NCBI GenBank assembly: GCA_043744255.1
Contig: JAYTVA010000117.1
Coordinates: 74,859 to 138,858, forward strand
Reading direction: 5' to 3'
Length of the DNA stretch: 64,000 nt
Source: UKL13-2 sp043744255
GTDB lineage: Bacteria; Pseudomonadota; Gammaproteobacteria; Burkholderiales; Usitatibacteraceae
The notes beneath the pieces are model-generated. The model made no database searches, was not told the DNA's origin, and saw nothing but the letters and a program-made list of their open reading frames with translations. Shown in pieces: positions 16,855-25,821 of the stretch. A program made the position numbers and the translations under genes. Every line of letters begins with the position of its first letter. The stretch's first letter is position 1.

Positions 16855-16932
16855 ACTCCCTTCGTGCGCACGTTGCTATTGGCGAAATGATCTAACGCGG
16901 GCTTGGCGACTAACTGCGTCACTAGCGGGCTA

Positions 16933-17244
16933 TCACAACCGTCGCGCGAACAATGCGCTGATCGTCGGCAGCCAAGTGCGCGCCATCAGCCACGCGGTCG
17001 CGCCGCGTCTAACCAAACCGATCAGGCGACGCGGACCGACCATCACTAGCGCGCCCACCGCCGCGCCGATGACCAAGGGATTTGATACCCAACCGCGTGC
17101 GACCGACATCCGCGCGTCAATGGACAACGCGGCATGTTGCATCGGCGCAAGTGCCGCCGCGAGTTGCTCGCGCTGGTGCGCAGCGCGAGCAATCAATTGC
17201 TCGCGCCGCGCGACCAATGCCGGTATGCGTCGCGACCGGCTCAC
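16933..17244 (-). CDS. yqjK: YqjK-like protein
   Basis: Basic protein of 103 residues. It is helical at the N-terminus (RREQLIARAAHQREQLAAAL) with one hydrophobic segment (NPLVIGAAVGALVMVG) followed by RRLIGLVRRGATAWLMA. Pattern, size and position after yqjD-yqjE identify the YqjK-like family of small envelope proteins. Its ATG overlaps the stop codon of yqjE by 4 nt. Function unknown. Confidence 0.8.
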   Translation of the reverse strand: MSRSRRIPALVARREQLIARAAHQREQLAAALAPMQHAALSIDARMSVARGWVSNPLVIGAAVGALVMVGPRRLIGLVRRGATAWLMARTWLPTISALFARRL

Positions 17245-17672
17245 AACTCACCCAAGGTCAAGCGTTCGTGATCTTTGCCCAGTTCATCCAGACTCGCCGA
17301 GAACAATCGTGGCTTGGCGCGATAGCGCAACACCATCGCGCGCAGCAGCCCTGCACCCACCAACGCGAAGCAAAGCGTGAGCAAGCCGATGGTAAGCAGC
17401 CGGTGTTGCTCCCAAAACGCCGCGACGATGAGTGCGACTGCGAGCATGGTCGCGAGCGACAGACAGAACAGCCCAGCGAGGCCGATCACCAACAGAGTCA
17501 CTAGCCGTAACCACTCTTCTTCGATCTCGGTCGACAGCAACTCCATGCGCGTCTGCGCAATAGCGAGGAGTGACGCGATCAGTGTCCTGACCGCGCGCAG
17601 GAGATTCCCGGCCGGGCCGCCGGAAGTTTCTGCGCCCACTGCGAACGGCGACGTGCCGCGTTCTGCGCTCAT
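17241..17672 (-). CDS. yqjE: YqjE / phage-holin-family membrane protein
   Basis: Inner-membrane protein of 143 residues with an N-terminal amphipathic region (LIASLLAIAQTRMELLSTEIEEE) and two hydrophobic segments (LVTLLVIGLAGLFCLSLATM and LLTIGLLTLCFALVGAGL). This is the holin-III-like architecture of YqjE. Middle gene of the yqjD-yqjE-yqjK operon. In enterobacteria YqjD tethers ribosomes at the membrane in stationary phase; whether YqjE helps is not established. Confidence 0.88.
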   Translation of the reverse strand: MSAERGTSPFAVGAETSGGPAGNLLRAVRTLIASLLAIAQTRMELLSTEIEEEWLRLVTLLVIGLAGLFCLSLATMLAVALIVAAFWEQHRLLTIGLLTLCFALVGAGLLRAMVLRYRAKPRLFSASLDELGKDHERLTLGEL

Positions 17673-17708
17673 GTGCTCATGTGTTCATGTGCAGGTAGCC
17701 GCTACGTT

Positions 17709-18026
17709 TCAGCGACGACCGATCAATACACCCACCGCCAGCCCAAGTGCTGCCCCCACGCCAACCGATTGCCAAGGGTGATCGTGCACGTACATATCGG
17801 TCGCACGCGCGGCATGCTTGGCTTTCAAAAACGCTTCGTGTTCAAGGTGCCGCAATTCATCACGCGTCGCGCGCAAGTTTCTTTCCAGCTTTTGTTTGAC
17901 CACCGCGTATTCGGCAGAAGCATTATTGGCGGTGATCTTCAGCAGATCTTCCGCACCGCTAATGACATCCTTGAGATCGTGCATGAGTTTTTCTTTAGCG
18001 ACTTCTTTCATATCAACTTCGTCCAT
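17709..18026 (-). CDS. yqjD: YqjD/ElaB-family (DUF883) membrane-anchored protein
   Basis: Protein of 105 residues: a long charged helix (KEKLMHDLKDVISGAEDLLK, KQKLERNLRATRDELRHLEH) followed by the family hallmark DHPWQSVGVGAALGLAVGVLIGRR, a C-terminal membrane anchor with a glycine zipper ending in RR. Known members bind ribosomes at the inner membrane in stationary phase. First gene of the operon. Met at residue 6 (MKEVAKEK) is an alternative start. Confidence 0.92.
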   Translation of the reverse strand: MDEVDMKEVAKEKLMHDLKDVISGAEDLLKITANNASAEYAVVKQKLERNLRATRDELRHLEHEAFLKAKHAARATDMYVHDHPWQSVGVGAALGLAVGVLIGRR

Positions 18027-18119
18027 GGCAAACCCCCGTCAGGTTGAGAAAATGACTCGTTCATTCTAGTAATCATCGGCGCTCACGACTTGCGCAATGT
18101 CAAACAGCGACGGTAAAAA

Positions 18120-18698
18120 TCACAGATTTCGTCGCACCACTGAATCACCGATTCCCTGCAACGGCCCGAGCGGATTGCGTTGCTCGTCAATCTCATGGAT
18201 CAGCGGCTTACCGCTCCATAATTTGTAGACCACCACACCGTCATTGAGCACGATCAGCGCAGTGAATCGCCAGCCGGATGAATCAACGGTTCGCCGGAAA
18301 TTGGTGAAGTCCAGCCAGAAATTGCCGATCCGTTTGCGATCCAGCTGCATCTGCTCGATCTCAAAGGCGGTGCAGCGCGTGCGCGCCGCGAAGCAGGCAC
18401 GCAGACTTTCATCAATGGCCTCAGCACCGATACTCGGTGCGCTGGCAAACCGCCGCAGCAAATCGGCGTGATTGAGCACACTCAGATTCGGTGTTTTCGC
18501 GGGGTCGATCTCCAACGCCGCTAAGTCGGCCAAGCGCGTGCGATTTGGCACGATTTTTGCAAACATCGCCTCGGCATCGGCATAGCTGTGCCACGGCGTT
18601 TGCACCTCGATGCGCGCAGTTGGTAACAGCGATGCGCAGCCGACTGGCAACAACATGCCGACAATCAGAAACGCGCGGAGCGGGGATGGGTGTCGCAT
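18120..18698 (-). CDS. hypothetical lipoprotein
   Basis: Protein of 192 residues with a lipoprotein signal (AFLIVGMLLPVGC, lipidation Cys near residue 21). The mature part has motifs DAEAMFAKIVPNRTRLADL and a later RCTAFEIEQMQLDRKRIGNFW and VVYKLWSGKPLIHEID. I do not recognise a named family; the DLxxLxxDPxxxPN-type stretch (LAALEIDPAKTPNLSVL) resembles uncharacterised lipoproteins with SmpA/Bam-E-like elements. Its first 34 nt overlap the end of the upstream nitroreductase gene, so the two are probably co-transcribed. Confidence 0.8.
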   Translation of the reverse strand: MRHPSPLRAFLIVGMLLPVGCASLLPTARIEVQTPWHSYADAEAMFAKIVPNRTRLADLAALEIDPAKTPNLSVLNHADLLRRFASAPSIGAEAIDESLRACFAARTRCTAFEIEQMQLDRKRIGNFWLDFTNFRRTVDSSGWRFTALIVLNDGVVVYKLWSGKPLIHEIDEQRNPLGPLQGIGDSVVRRNL

Positions 18699-19735
18699 GG
18701 TGACAACAGCACTTCGTCCAAACTGCGGCGCGGTGCATGTGTTTGTGGCAATCCATGCCCCAACCGCAGCAGTAGTTGCGGAAAAGTTTCGGTGCGCATC
18801 AATTCTGAAAGTGCGCTACGGAGGGTCGTTACCTCTATCGGTTGATTCAGGTATGACGCGCTGTAGCCCTCGCTCGCCGCGACCAGCAGCAGCCGTTGCA
18901 GCGCCTGCCCCGCGACCAGCCACGCAGGCGCATCATCGGTCGCGGTCGAAATACAAACCAGCATCGGCGAGCCTTTGGCGAGAGTCAGATTTTTTGCCGC
19001 TACCCCGCCGCCGACATCAAAGGTGCGCACCACTAGTGCGGCCAACGGTGTCGCAAAATCTAGCGTCTTTGCCAGCTCGCTGCTAAAGGCCGAGAGGCCA
19101 TCGCGTGTCCTCATCGGGTGAAGCCACGACGCCAACTCGTGACGAAAGTGCACATTGTCAAACTGCACCCGATCCGCTGCCGCGACCAAAGTCGCCACCG
19201 CTGTCCGCGCCTCCGTCGTGGTCGCCACCGCAAGATGTGCACACTCGATCTGGGTTGCCGCCTCGAGCTTGGTAAGTAATCCGACCGGCACGCCGTCATC
19301 CGGGTAAATGCTGCGATTGGTCATGCGCCTCGGGATCGCCTCGACCAGCGGCGCAATCGCTTTCGCCGCCTCGCTCAGTGCACCGGGCTCGACCATCACC
19401 TCCGCCAGCAAATCGCTCTCAAACGGATCGGGCAATACCTCGATACGCACGTTGACCCCGCAACGCGCGAGTGCGACGCGAATATTGAACAGCGCGGCAC
19501 CACAACTCATGATGAGCTCGCGATCATGCGGATCGACCACACTCAATGCGCGCCGCCGATCCATCATCAGCAGCAGACGTTCGGCCTCCACCCTGAAGAG
19601 CCACGGTTGTGAATTGTGGCTTGACGGTGCCAGTACCGCACAGCGCACGGCGAAATGAAACTTCTCCGATAGCGACGCAGCGGCACGCGGTATGACAGAA
19701 GCCATCTCCCACTCTTTCAGTAACACGGTGTCCAT
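18665..19735 (-). CDS. Acg-family nitroreductase-like flavoprotein
   Basis: Protein of 356 residues. It contains RCAVLAPSSHNSQPWLF, the signature of the Acg family of nitroreductase-like FMN proteins, then DPHDRELIMSCGAALFNIRVAL, RRMTNRSIYPDD and a C-terminal LVAGQALQRLLLVAASEGYSASYLNQPIE region, where the FMN fold closes. In Mycobacterium tuberculosis acg belongs to the hypoxia (DosR) regulon; there the protein binds FMN but nitroreductase activity is not clear. The start at 19735 has AGGAG before it; the longer frame to 19867 would include the FNR-like box at 19797. Overlaps the following lipoprotein gene. Confidence 0.85.
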   Translation of the reverse strand: MDTVLLKEWEMASVIPRAAASLSEKFHFAVRCAVLAPSSHNSQPWLFRVEAERLLLMMDRRRALSVVDPHDRELIMSCGAALFNIRVALARCGVNVRIEVLPDPFESDLLAEVMVEPGALSEAAKAIAPLVEAIPRRMTNRSIYPDDGVPVGLLTKLEAATQIECAHLAVATTTEARTAVATLVAAADRVQFDNVHFRHELASWLHPMRTRDGLSAFSSELAKTLDFATPLAALVVRTFDVGGGVAAKNLTLAKGSPMLVCISTATDDAPAWLVAGQALQRLLLVAASEGYSASYLNQPIEVTTLRSALSELMRTETFPQLLLRLGHGLPQTHAPRRSLDEVLLSPCDTHPRSARF

Positions 19736-19796
19736 CGAAGCTCCTGACGAGGTGGCGAACGATGGCGATATGTTGCTCTGGCTGGTATCCGCCACT

Positions 19797-19810
19797 TTGC
19801 GGCGGATCAA
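19797..19810 (-). promoter_or_regulatory. FNR/DNR-like box of nitroreductase gene
   Basis: Plus-strand TTGCGGCGGATCAA. Its centre is 68 nt upstream of the nitroreductase ATG. Relative to the gene the TTGCG half is proximal, the less common orientation in this window. Confidence 0.55.
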
Positions 19811-19863
19811 CTGTTGCGATGTTTGCGGTGGGTGAGGCGAGTGCGGCACGTGCGGCAATAGGC

Positions 19864-20094
19864 TCACGCCTTTGGGGATCGCGTCGCCACACCCAGAAAC
19901 GCGGTCATCGCGCTAGCCGCCGCAGCAATCGCCCACAGCACCAAGAAGCCGAGTGAGTAGATGCCCAATCGCGAGACATGAAGATGGGTTCCAAAAACCA
20001 CCAGTTCCATTGGATCTACCAAGGTAAAGATAACGCCGACGCCAACCGCCGCACACAGAAACGATGGCCAAAGGATTTGGAAGACAAGCTTCAT
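19864..20094 (-). CDS. small membrane protein at end of cbb3 cluster
   Basis: Protein of 76 residues with two hydrophobic segments (about 4-26, VFQILWPSFLCAAVGVGVIFTL, and 45-68, IYSLGFLVLWAIAAAASAMTAF) linked by DPMELVVFGTHLHVSRLG. AGGAG lies five bases before the ATG at 20094. It follows fixH by 31 nt, so it is the last gene of the cco operon. Small two-helix proteins of this type are often found after fixH in Betaproteobacteria; its role in oxidase assembly is unproven. Confidence 0.8.
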   Translation of the reverse strand: MKLVFQILWPSFLCAAVGVGVIFTLVDPMELVVFGTHLHVSRLGIYSLGFLVLWAIAAAASAMTAFLGVATRSPKA

Positions 20095-20125
20095 CGGCGC
20101 TCCTGCGCACATCAGTTTCGTGCTT

Positions 20126-20674
20126 TTAGTGATTGACCGGCGCCAGGCCATGGCCGCCCAAACGAATGGTCGGCATGACCCCGCCGCGCACGACGATCTC
20201 GGTGGTTAGGCGCCAGTCGCGGGAGGTATCTTCGAGCGTGACATACCATTTACCTTCCGCGAGCGCGCCCTGCCTCGGCAGCGTCGCTTCGTAGTGGCGT
20301 CCTTCACGGCGCGTGAGCAGCCGCTGCTGATCCTGTTGGCTGCGGGTCGCGTGGGCAAATGTGATTTGCAAGGTTGCGGGCACTGGCGCGCCTTCGCTAA
20401 GCTCAAGGCGTAGCCCGTCCGCCACTGTGCCGTTGGCGGAACCAGTCACGGTCGCGACGTAGCCACGTTCGTGGGCAAGAAGATCGCGCTGCATGGTGCG
20501 GTTCACCAATAGTCCCTGCTTGTAGTAGTCGTCGGCCACCAGCCCATCGTGCGTATTGATCGCGAGCAGCATGGTGACGATGCCTGCCACCACGACCACG
20601 GCGGGACCCGCCATCAGTAGCCACGGCCATGGCTCGCGGTACCAGGCGTTCGGTGCGGGATGCGGCAACTTCAT
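20126..20674 (-). CDS. fixH: FixH family protein, cbb3 oxidase assembly
   Basis: Membrane-anchored protein of 182 residues. It has NAWYREPWPWLLMAGPAVVVVAGIV at the N-terminus (the YREPWPWLL motif and single helix are typical of FixH/CcoH), then the HDGLVADDYYKQGLLVNR motif, and a periplasmic beta-rich domain. FixH/CcoH helps assemble the cbb3 oxidase in concert with CcoI. It sits between ccoG and the small membrane protein. Confidence 0.93.
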   Translation of the reverse strand: MKLPHPAPNAWYREPWPWLLMAGPAVVVVAGIVTMLLAINTHDGLVADDYYKQGLLVNRTMQRDLLAHERGYVATVTGSANGTVADGLRLELSEGAPVPATLQITFAHATRSQQDQQRLLTRREGRHYEATLPRQGALAEGKWYVTLEDTSRDWRLTTEIVVRGGVMPTIRLGGHGLAPVNH

Positions 20675-20704
20675 GGCAGTTCCTCCGGGGACAACGTGGT
20701 TAGC

Positions 20705-22159
20705 CTAGCGACTGAAAAAAGTCGCCTTTTCGTGCAGCGAAAAATCGCCAGGTGCTTCGCGCCCCTCGCTATCGACCGCAACAATCTGGAACTCGATGTG
20801 GGTCGATCCTTTCGGCGCTTTGGCCGGATCGGCGCGCAAATTGAGGGCAATGGTTTTTGCCGTCGCGGCACCAATTTCCAGCGGCTGCTTCAGCCCAATA
20901 ATGTGCAGGCCGTCGATTCCCGTAACCCGCACCATGACGCGTTGCACCCGCTCCTGCGTGTTCATCAGGTGCAGGCGGTAAACATTTTCGATCAGGCCGC
21001 CCGCCACTTCGCGCGACATCGCGCCGCGATCCCGAATCACATCCACCTTCATCGGCGCGCGATACCAGAGCGTGACGCCGGTGGCGATGATGATGGCCCA
21101 CAGCAGAATGGTGTACAGCAGCACACGCGGGCGAAATACTCGCTTAATCATTTCGCGCCAGCCAAATTGCGCATTCACCGAATTAAGCGTCGCGTAGCGG
21201 ATGAGGCCACGTGGGTAGCCCATCTTGTCCATCACCTGATTGCAGCCGTCAATGCACGCAGTGCAGCCGATGCATTCGTATTGCTGCCCGTTGCGAATAT
21301 CAATGCCGGTGGGGCAGACCTGCACGCAGATATTGCAATCAACGCACGCGCCCAAGCCGTTTGCCTGGTAATCGACTTTGCGGCCACGCGCGCCACGCGG
21401 CTCGCCGCGTTGCTCGTCATAGGTAATCACCAGCGTGTCGCGATCAAACATTGCGCCCTGAAAGCGGGCGTACGGACACATGTATTTGCACACCTGCTCG
21501 CGCAGCCAGCCCGCGTTCCCATAGGTGGCGAGGCCGTAAAACAATACCCAGAACGTTTCCCAACCCGCGATGGAGTGCTGCACGACGGACGCGCCAAGAT
21601 CACGAATCGGCACGAAATAGCCGACCAGCGTAAAGCCGGTCCACAGCGAAAGTGCAATCCAGACGCCGTGTTTGGCCGCTTTCAGGCTCATCTTCCTCGC
21701 CGATATTGGCGCACGGTCCAGCTTTTTTCGTGCGCTGGCGTCGCCCTCGATCTTGCGCTCGATCCACAGAAAGATTTCCGTGTAAACCGTTTGCGGGCAC
21801 GCGTAACCGCACCACAGCCGTCCCGCCACCGCCGTAAACAGAAACAATGAGAACGCCGCGATCACCAGCAGCACCGTGAGGTAAATAAAATCCTGCGGCC
21901 AAAAGACGATCCCAACGATGTAGAACTTGCGTGCGGTCAGATCAAACAATACCGCCTGCCGATCATTCCACGTCAGCCAAGGCGTGCCGTAGTAAACGAG
22001 CTGCGTGGCGAACACGAACAACCAACGCCAGTTGGCGAACCAGCCGGTGACCGCGCGCGGATAGATTTTCTGGTGAATTTCATAGAGCGCGTCGTCCTCG
22101 TGTCCGTTGGCGTGCTGGTGCACAGGTACTGCGGCATGGATCGGAATGACTTTACTCAC
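20705..22159 (-). CDS. ccoG: cbb3 oxidase accessory protein CcoG (ferredoxin-like)
   Basis: Integral membrane iron-sulfur protein of 484 residues with five hydrophobic segments, a NapH-like RLWCGYACPQTVYTEIFLWIE motif, two [4Fe-4S] motifs (CVDCNICVQVCP, CIGCTACIDGCN), and a C-terminal periplasmic Ig-like domain. CcoG/RdxA is a cupric reductase that supports copper delivery to the cbb3 oxidase. It follows ccoP by 12 nt. Confidence 0.96.
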   Translation of the reverse strand: MSKVIPIHAAVPVHQHANGHEDDALYEIHQKIYPRAVTGWFANWRWLFVFATQLVYYGTPWLTWNDRQAVLFDLTARKFYIVGIVFWPQDFIYLTVLLVIAAFSLFLFTAVAGRLWCGYACPQTVYTEIFLWIERKIEGDASARKKLDRAPISARKMSLKAAKHGVWIALSLWTGFTLVGYFVPIRDLGASVVQHSIAGWETFWVLFYGLATYGNAGWLREQVCKYMCPYARFQGAMFDRDTLVITYDEQRGEPRGARGRKVDYQANGLGACVDCNICVQVCPTGIDIRNGQQYECIGCTACIDGCNQVMDKMGYPRGLIRYATLNSVNAQFGWREMIKRVFRPRVLLYTILLWAIIIATGVTLWYRAPMKVDVIRDRGAMSREVAGGLIENVYRLHLMNTQERVQRVMVRVTGIDGLHIIGLKQPLEIGAATAKTIALNLRADPAKAPKGSTHIEFQIVAVDSEGREAPGDFSLHEKATFFSR

Positions 22160-22171
22160 CAGTCTCGCCCC

Positions 22172-23119
22172 CTACTGTGCGGGCTTGGCAGCCTCAGCAA
22201 CGACCGGAGCCGGTGCCACACCCCCGCCCAGACTGTACACATAGGCCGCCAGCAAATGAATCTTGGCCTCACCTAAGCGCTCAAGCTGTGCGGGCATCTG
22301 GTTGTTGCGACCGAGTCGAATCGTTTCGGCAATCGTGTCCTCACTGCTGCCATACAGCCAGATGCTATCGGTCAGGTTGGGCGCGCCCAGCGCGTACATG
22401 CCCTTGCCATCGGCACCGTGGCAGGCGGCGCACACGGCAAATTTCGCCCGGCCATTGGCGGCCATTGCTGCGTCGTGCTTGAGGCCCGATAGTGAGCGAA
22501 CATAGTTGACCATCTCGGTGATGCCCGCTTCCCCGCCAATCGCAGCACCGAGTGCGGGCATCACCCCGTTGCGACCTTGCTTCAGGGTCAGCTCGATGGC
22601 CGCGGGATCGCCACCATACAACCAGTCTGCATCGCGCAAATTGGGAAAGCCCTTGCCGCCGCCTGCATCCGAGCCGTGGCACTGCGCGCAGTGGTTCAGA
22701 AAAAGGCGCTGGCCAATATCGTTGGCGACTGGGTCTTTCGCCAGCGTCGGAATATCGACACTCGCATACTTCGCAAATATGGGGCCATAGTCGCTCTCAG
22801 CTTTCTTGACCTCCGCGTCAAACTGCCCCGTGGAGGACCACGCGAACTGACCGGCAAAATTACCCAGACCCGGATAGAACAGCAAATAGCCCAGCGAAAA
22901 CACAATGGTGATGTAGAACAGCCACATCCACCATCGCGGCATGGGATTGTTGTACTCCACCAAGTCTTCGTCCCACACATTGCCGTGCAACTTGACCTGC
23001 TCGCCTTTTGCTGGTCGTTTCGTGGTCTGTGTGTTGAGCAATACGCCGCAGCCGATGATCGACACCAGCGAAACAATGGCGATAAACCAGTGCCAGACGT
23101 TGCTGGTGAAATCACTCAT
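22172..23119 (-). CDS. ccoP: cbb3 cytochrome c oxidase subunit III, diheme cytochrome
   Basis: Diheme membrane-bound cytochrome c subunit of 315 residues. It has two N-terminal helices (WHWFIAIVSLVSIIGCGVLL; WWMWLFYITIVFSLGYLLFYPGLG), then two cytochrome c domains with CAQCH and CAACH and their Met ligands (GVMPALG, NQMPAQ). An Ala/Pro/Val tail follows. The start at 23119 (MSDFTSNVWHW) fits the family; it lies inside the end of ccoQ (8-nt overlap). Confidence 0.97.
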   Translation of the reverse strand: MSDFTSNVWHWFIAIVSLVSIIGCGVLLNTQTTKRPAKGEQVKLHGNVWDEDLVEYNNPMPRWWMWLFYITIVFSLGYLLFYPGLGNFAGQFAWSSTGQFDAEVKKAESDYGPIFAKYASVDIPTLAKDPVANDIGQRLFLNHCAQCHGSDAGGGKGFPNLRDADWLYGGDPAAIELTLKQGRNGVMPALGAAIGGEAGITEMVNYVRSLSGLKHDAAMAANGRAKFAVCAACHGADGKGMYALGAPNLTDSIWLYGSSEDTIAETIRLGRNNQMPAQLERLGEAKIHLLAAYVYSLGGGVAPAPVVAEAAKPAQ

Positions 23120-23306
23120 GGCGGTCTCCGTGAGCGCGTGGCGACAGACCCTCATCGCGCAGACCCTCATCGCTGTCCACGAAAGGTAAATTAGCCGCCT
23201 CATCGAAGCGCGACTTCTGATTACGTTGAAACGCCCAGATCACCACGCCAACAAAAGCAAAAAAGGATAGCGTGGTGACGATGGTACGAAGATCATTCAG
23301 CTCCAA
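23112..23306 (-). CDS. ccoQ: cbb3 cytochrome c oxidase subunit CcoQ
   Basis: Small membrane protein of 64 residues with one helix (IVTTLSFFAFVGVVIWAF) and a charged tail (QRNQKSRFDEAANLPF), as expected for CcoQ/FixQ. The tail contains a DEGLRDEGL duplication produced by a 15-bp tandem repeat in the DNA (about 23145-23174). Lies between ccoO and ccoP. Confidence 0.94.
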   Translation of the reverse strand: MELNDLRTIVTTLSFFAFVGVVIWAFQRNQKSRFDEAANLPFVDSDEGLRDEGLSPRAHGDRHE

Positions 23307-23315
23307 TGTTGACTC

Positions 23316-23930
<615 letters not shown>

Positions 23931-23933
23931 TGC

Positions 23934-25514
23934 CTAATCTCCACTCGCGGGCTGGAGCCCGGCTGCGGGAAGATCGGGCGTAGCGCGCCCTATCGTCGGC
24001 ATCGCCGGGATCGGCGCATCGTAGGCATGTCCCATCATGATGGTGCGCGCCACGTTGTAGGCCATGATCAGCATGCCGACGAAGAACAGCACACCGCCGA
24101 CCAAGCGAATCGTCCAGTACGGGTAGCTCGCCTTCACGCTCTCGACAAAGGTGTAGGTGAGTGTGCCGTCGGCGTTTACTGCGCGCCACATCAGACCTTG
24201 CATGACGCCGGAAATCCACAGCGCGGCGATGTAGAGCACCACGCCGATGGTCGCAATCCAGAAGTGCTGGCCGATCAGCCGCACGCTATACATTTCCTTT
24301 AGGCCGTACAGTCGCGGGATCAGGTAATACATTGCGCCGAATGAGATGAACGCCACCCAGCCCAGCGCGCCGGAATGGACGTGACCGACAATCCAATCGG
24401 TGTAGTGTGCAAGGCCATTGACGGTCTTGATCGACAGCATCGGCCCTTCGAACGTGGACATGCCGTAAAACGATAGCGACACAATCAAGAATTTCAGAAT
24501 CGGATCGTCGCGCAATTTATGCCACGCACCTGACATGGTCATCATGCCGTTGATCATGCCGCCCCAGCTAGGCGCCAGCAAAATCAACGAGAACAACATG
24601 CCCAGCGACTGCGCCCAATCCGGCAAGGCGGTGTAATGGAGATGATGCGGACCCGCCCACATGTAGGTAAAGATCAGCGCCCAGAAATGCACCACCGACA
24701 AGCGATACGAATACACCGGCCGTTCCGCCTGCTTGGGCACGAAGTAATACATCATGCCGAGAAAGCCGGCCGTCAAAAAGAAACCTACCGCGTTGTGCCC
24801 GTACCACCATTGAATCATCGCGTCCTGGACGCCGGCGTAGGCGGAATAGGATTTCCAGAAACTCGCTGGCACCGCCGCACTATTGACAATGTGCAGCAGC
24901 GCAACCGTAACGATGAAGGCACCGTAGAACCAGTTCGCCACATAAATATGCTGAACCTTGCGCTTCATGATGGTGCCGAAAAACACCAGTGCGTACGCCA
25001 CCCACACGAGCGTAATCAGCACGTCAATGGGCCACTCGAGCTCGGCGTATTCTTTTCCCTGGGTATAGCCCAGCGGTAGCGAGATCGCGGCCAGCACGAT
25101 CACCAATTGCCAGCCCCAAAAATGAAATGCGGCGAGGTGATTCCACACCAGCCGTACTTGACAGGTTCGCTGCACCACGTAGTAAGAAGTGCCCATCAAC
25201 GCGCAGCCACCAAAGGCAAAAATCACCGCGTTGGTGTGCAAAGGGCGCAACCGTCCGAACGACAGCCACGAAATGCCAAGAGTCATGTCCGGCCAGATCA
25301 ACTCAGCGGCGATGATCACGCCAACCAGCATGCCGACCACTCCCCACACGATAGTCATGATCGCGAACTGGCGAACGACCTTGTAGTTGTAGGTGGGACT
25401 TTCACCTGCGCGACCACCTGAGCCACCACCTACGCTACCATGTGCGCTTCCACTTGCGCTGCCGCCTGCACTTCCACTTGCACTATCACTGCCGCGAACG
25501 GTAACGCGCTGCAT
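23934..25514 (-). CDS. ccoN: cbb3 cytochrome c oxidase catalytic subunit I
   Basis: Catalytic haem b/b3-CuB subunit of 526 residues with about 12 membrane helices. Motifs include FAFGGCALMGTSYYVVQRTCQ, the CuB/haem region (WYGHNAVGFFLTAGFLGMMY, WAGPHHLHYTALPDW), and the helix VGHVHSGALGWVAF. The enzyme is the high-affinity oxygen reductase, a proton pump in the inner membrane. Before the family start (YNYKVVRQFAIM) there are about 40 residues of Ser/Gly/Ala repeats (GSASGSAHGSVGGGSGG), an unusual low-complexity extension. A perfect FNR-type palindrome lies 88 nt upstream. Confidence 0.97.
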   Translation of the reverse strand: MQRVTVRGSDSASGSAGGSASGSAHGSVGGGSGGRAGESPTYNYKVVRQFAIMTIVWGVVGMLVGVIIAAELIWPDMTLGISWLSFGRLRPLHTNAVIFAFGGCALMGTSYYVVQRTCQVRLVWNHLAAFHFWGWQLVIVLAAISLPLGYTQGKEYAELEWPIDVLITLVWVAYALVFFGTIMKRKVQHIYVANWFYGAFIVTVALLHIVNSAAVPASFWKSYSAYAGVQDAMIQWWYGHNAVGFFLTAGFLGMMYYFVPKQAERPVYSYRLSVVHFWALIFTYMWAGPHHLHYTALPDWAQSLGMLFSLILLAPSWGGMINGMMTMSGAWHKLRDDPILKFLIVSLSFYGMSTFEGPMLSIKTVNGLAHYTDWIVGHVHSGALGWVAFISFGAMYYLIPRLYGLKEMYSVRLIGQHFWIATIGVVLYIAALWISGVMQGLMWRAVNADGTLTYTFVESVKASYPYWTIRLVGGVLFFVGMLIMAYNVARTIMMGHAYDAPIPAMPTIGRATPDLPAAGLQPASGD

Positions 25515-25595
25515 GCGTGGGTTCCTTTGTGGTTGTTATCAGACGATATGCACAACGTGCCTGAGCACATAGTCACACCCAGCCCGAAATTCAAT

Positions 25596-25609
25596 TTGAT
25601 AAATATCAA
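25596..25609 (-). promoter_or_regulatory. perfect FNR-type box of ccoNOQPGH operon
   Basis: TTGATAAATATCAA, the full FNR/ANR consensus palindrome. It lies 88 nt upstream of ccoN and overlaps the stop codon of ccoS. FNR/ANR control of ccoN is well established in Proteobacteria. Confidence 0.85.
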
Positions 25610-25800
25610 CGCTGGTCGTTGTTTGCTCGCGCTGACACGGAATCGGTGGCAGGCGACGAATCATCGTCGTGCAATAGGCGCTCTGCCGGACCTTCGAAGT
25701 CATCGAATTGACCACTTTCGCCAGACCACCAGAACAGCGCGCCGATGACTACTGCCAATGCGACGCTCAGTGGGATCAGGATCAGCAGGGACTCAAACAT
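25606..25800 (-). CDS. ccoS: cbb3 oxidase assembly protein CcoS
   Basis: Protein of 64 residues with one N-terminal helix (LLILIPLSVALAVVIGALFWW) and the family motif SGESGQFDDFEGPAERLL. CcoS is needed for cofactor insertion into the cbb3 oxidase. It follows ccoI by 21 nt; the ccoN promoter box overlaps its stop codon. Confidence 0.95.
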   Translation of the reverse strand: MFESLLILIPLSVALAVVIGALFWWSGESGQFDDFEGPAERLLHDDDSSPATDSVSARANNDQR

Positions 25801-25821
25801 GGTAGTTCCGGTGCGTTCGCG

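Noticed and set aside
20660..21850. 396-codon open frame on the plus strand
   Set aside because: Antisense to ccoG; high-GC third positions produce long mirror frames. No domain or ribosome site.
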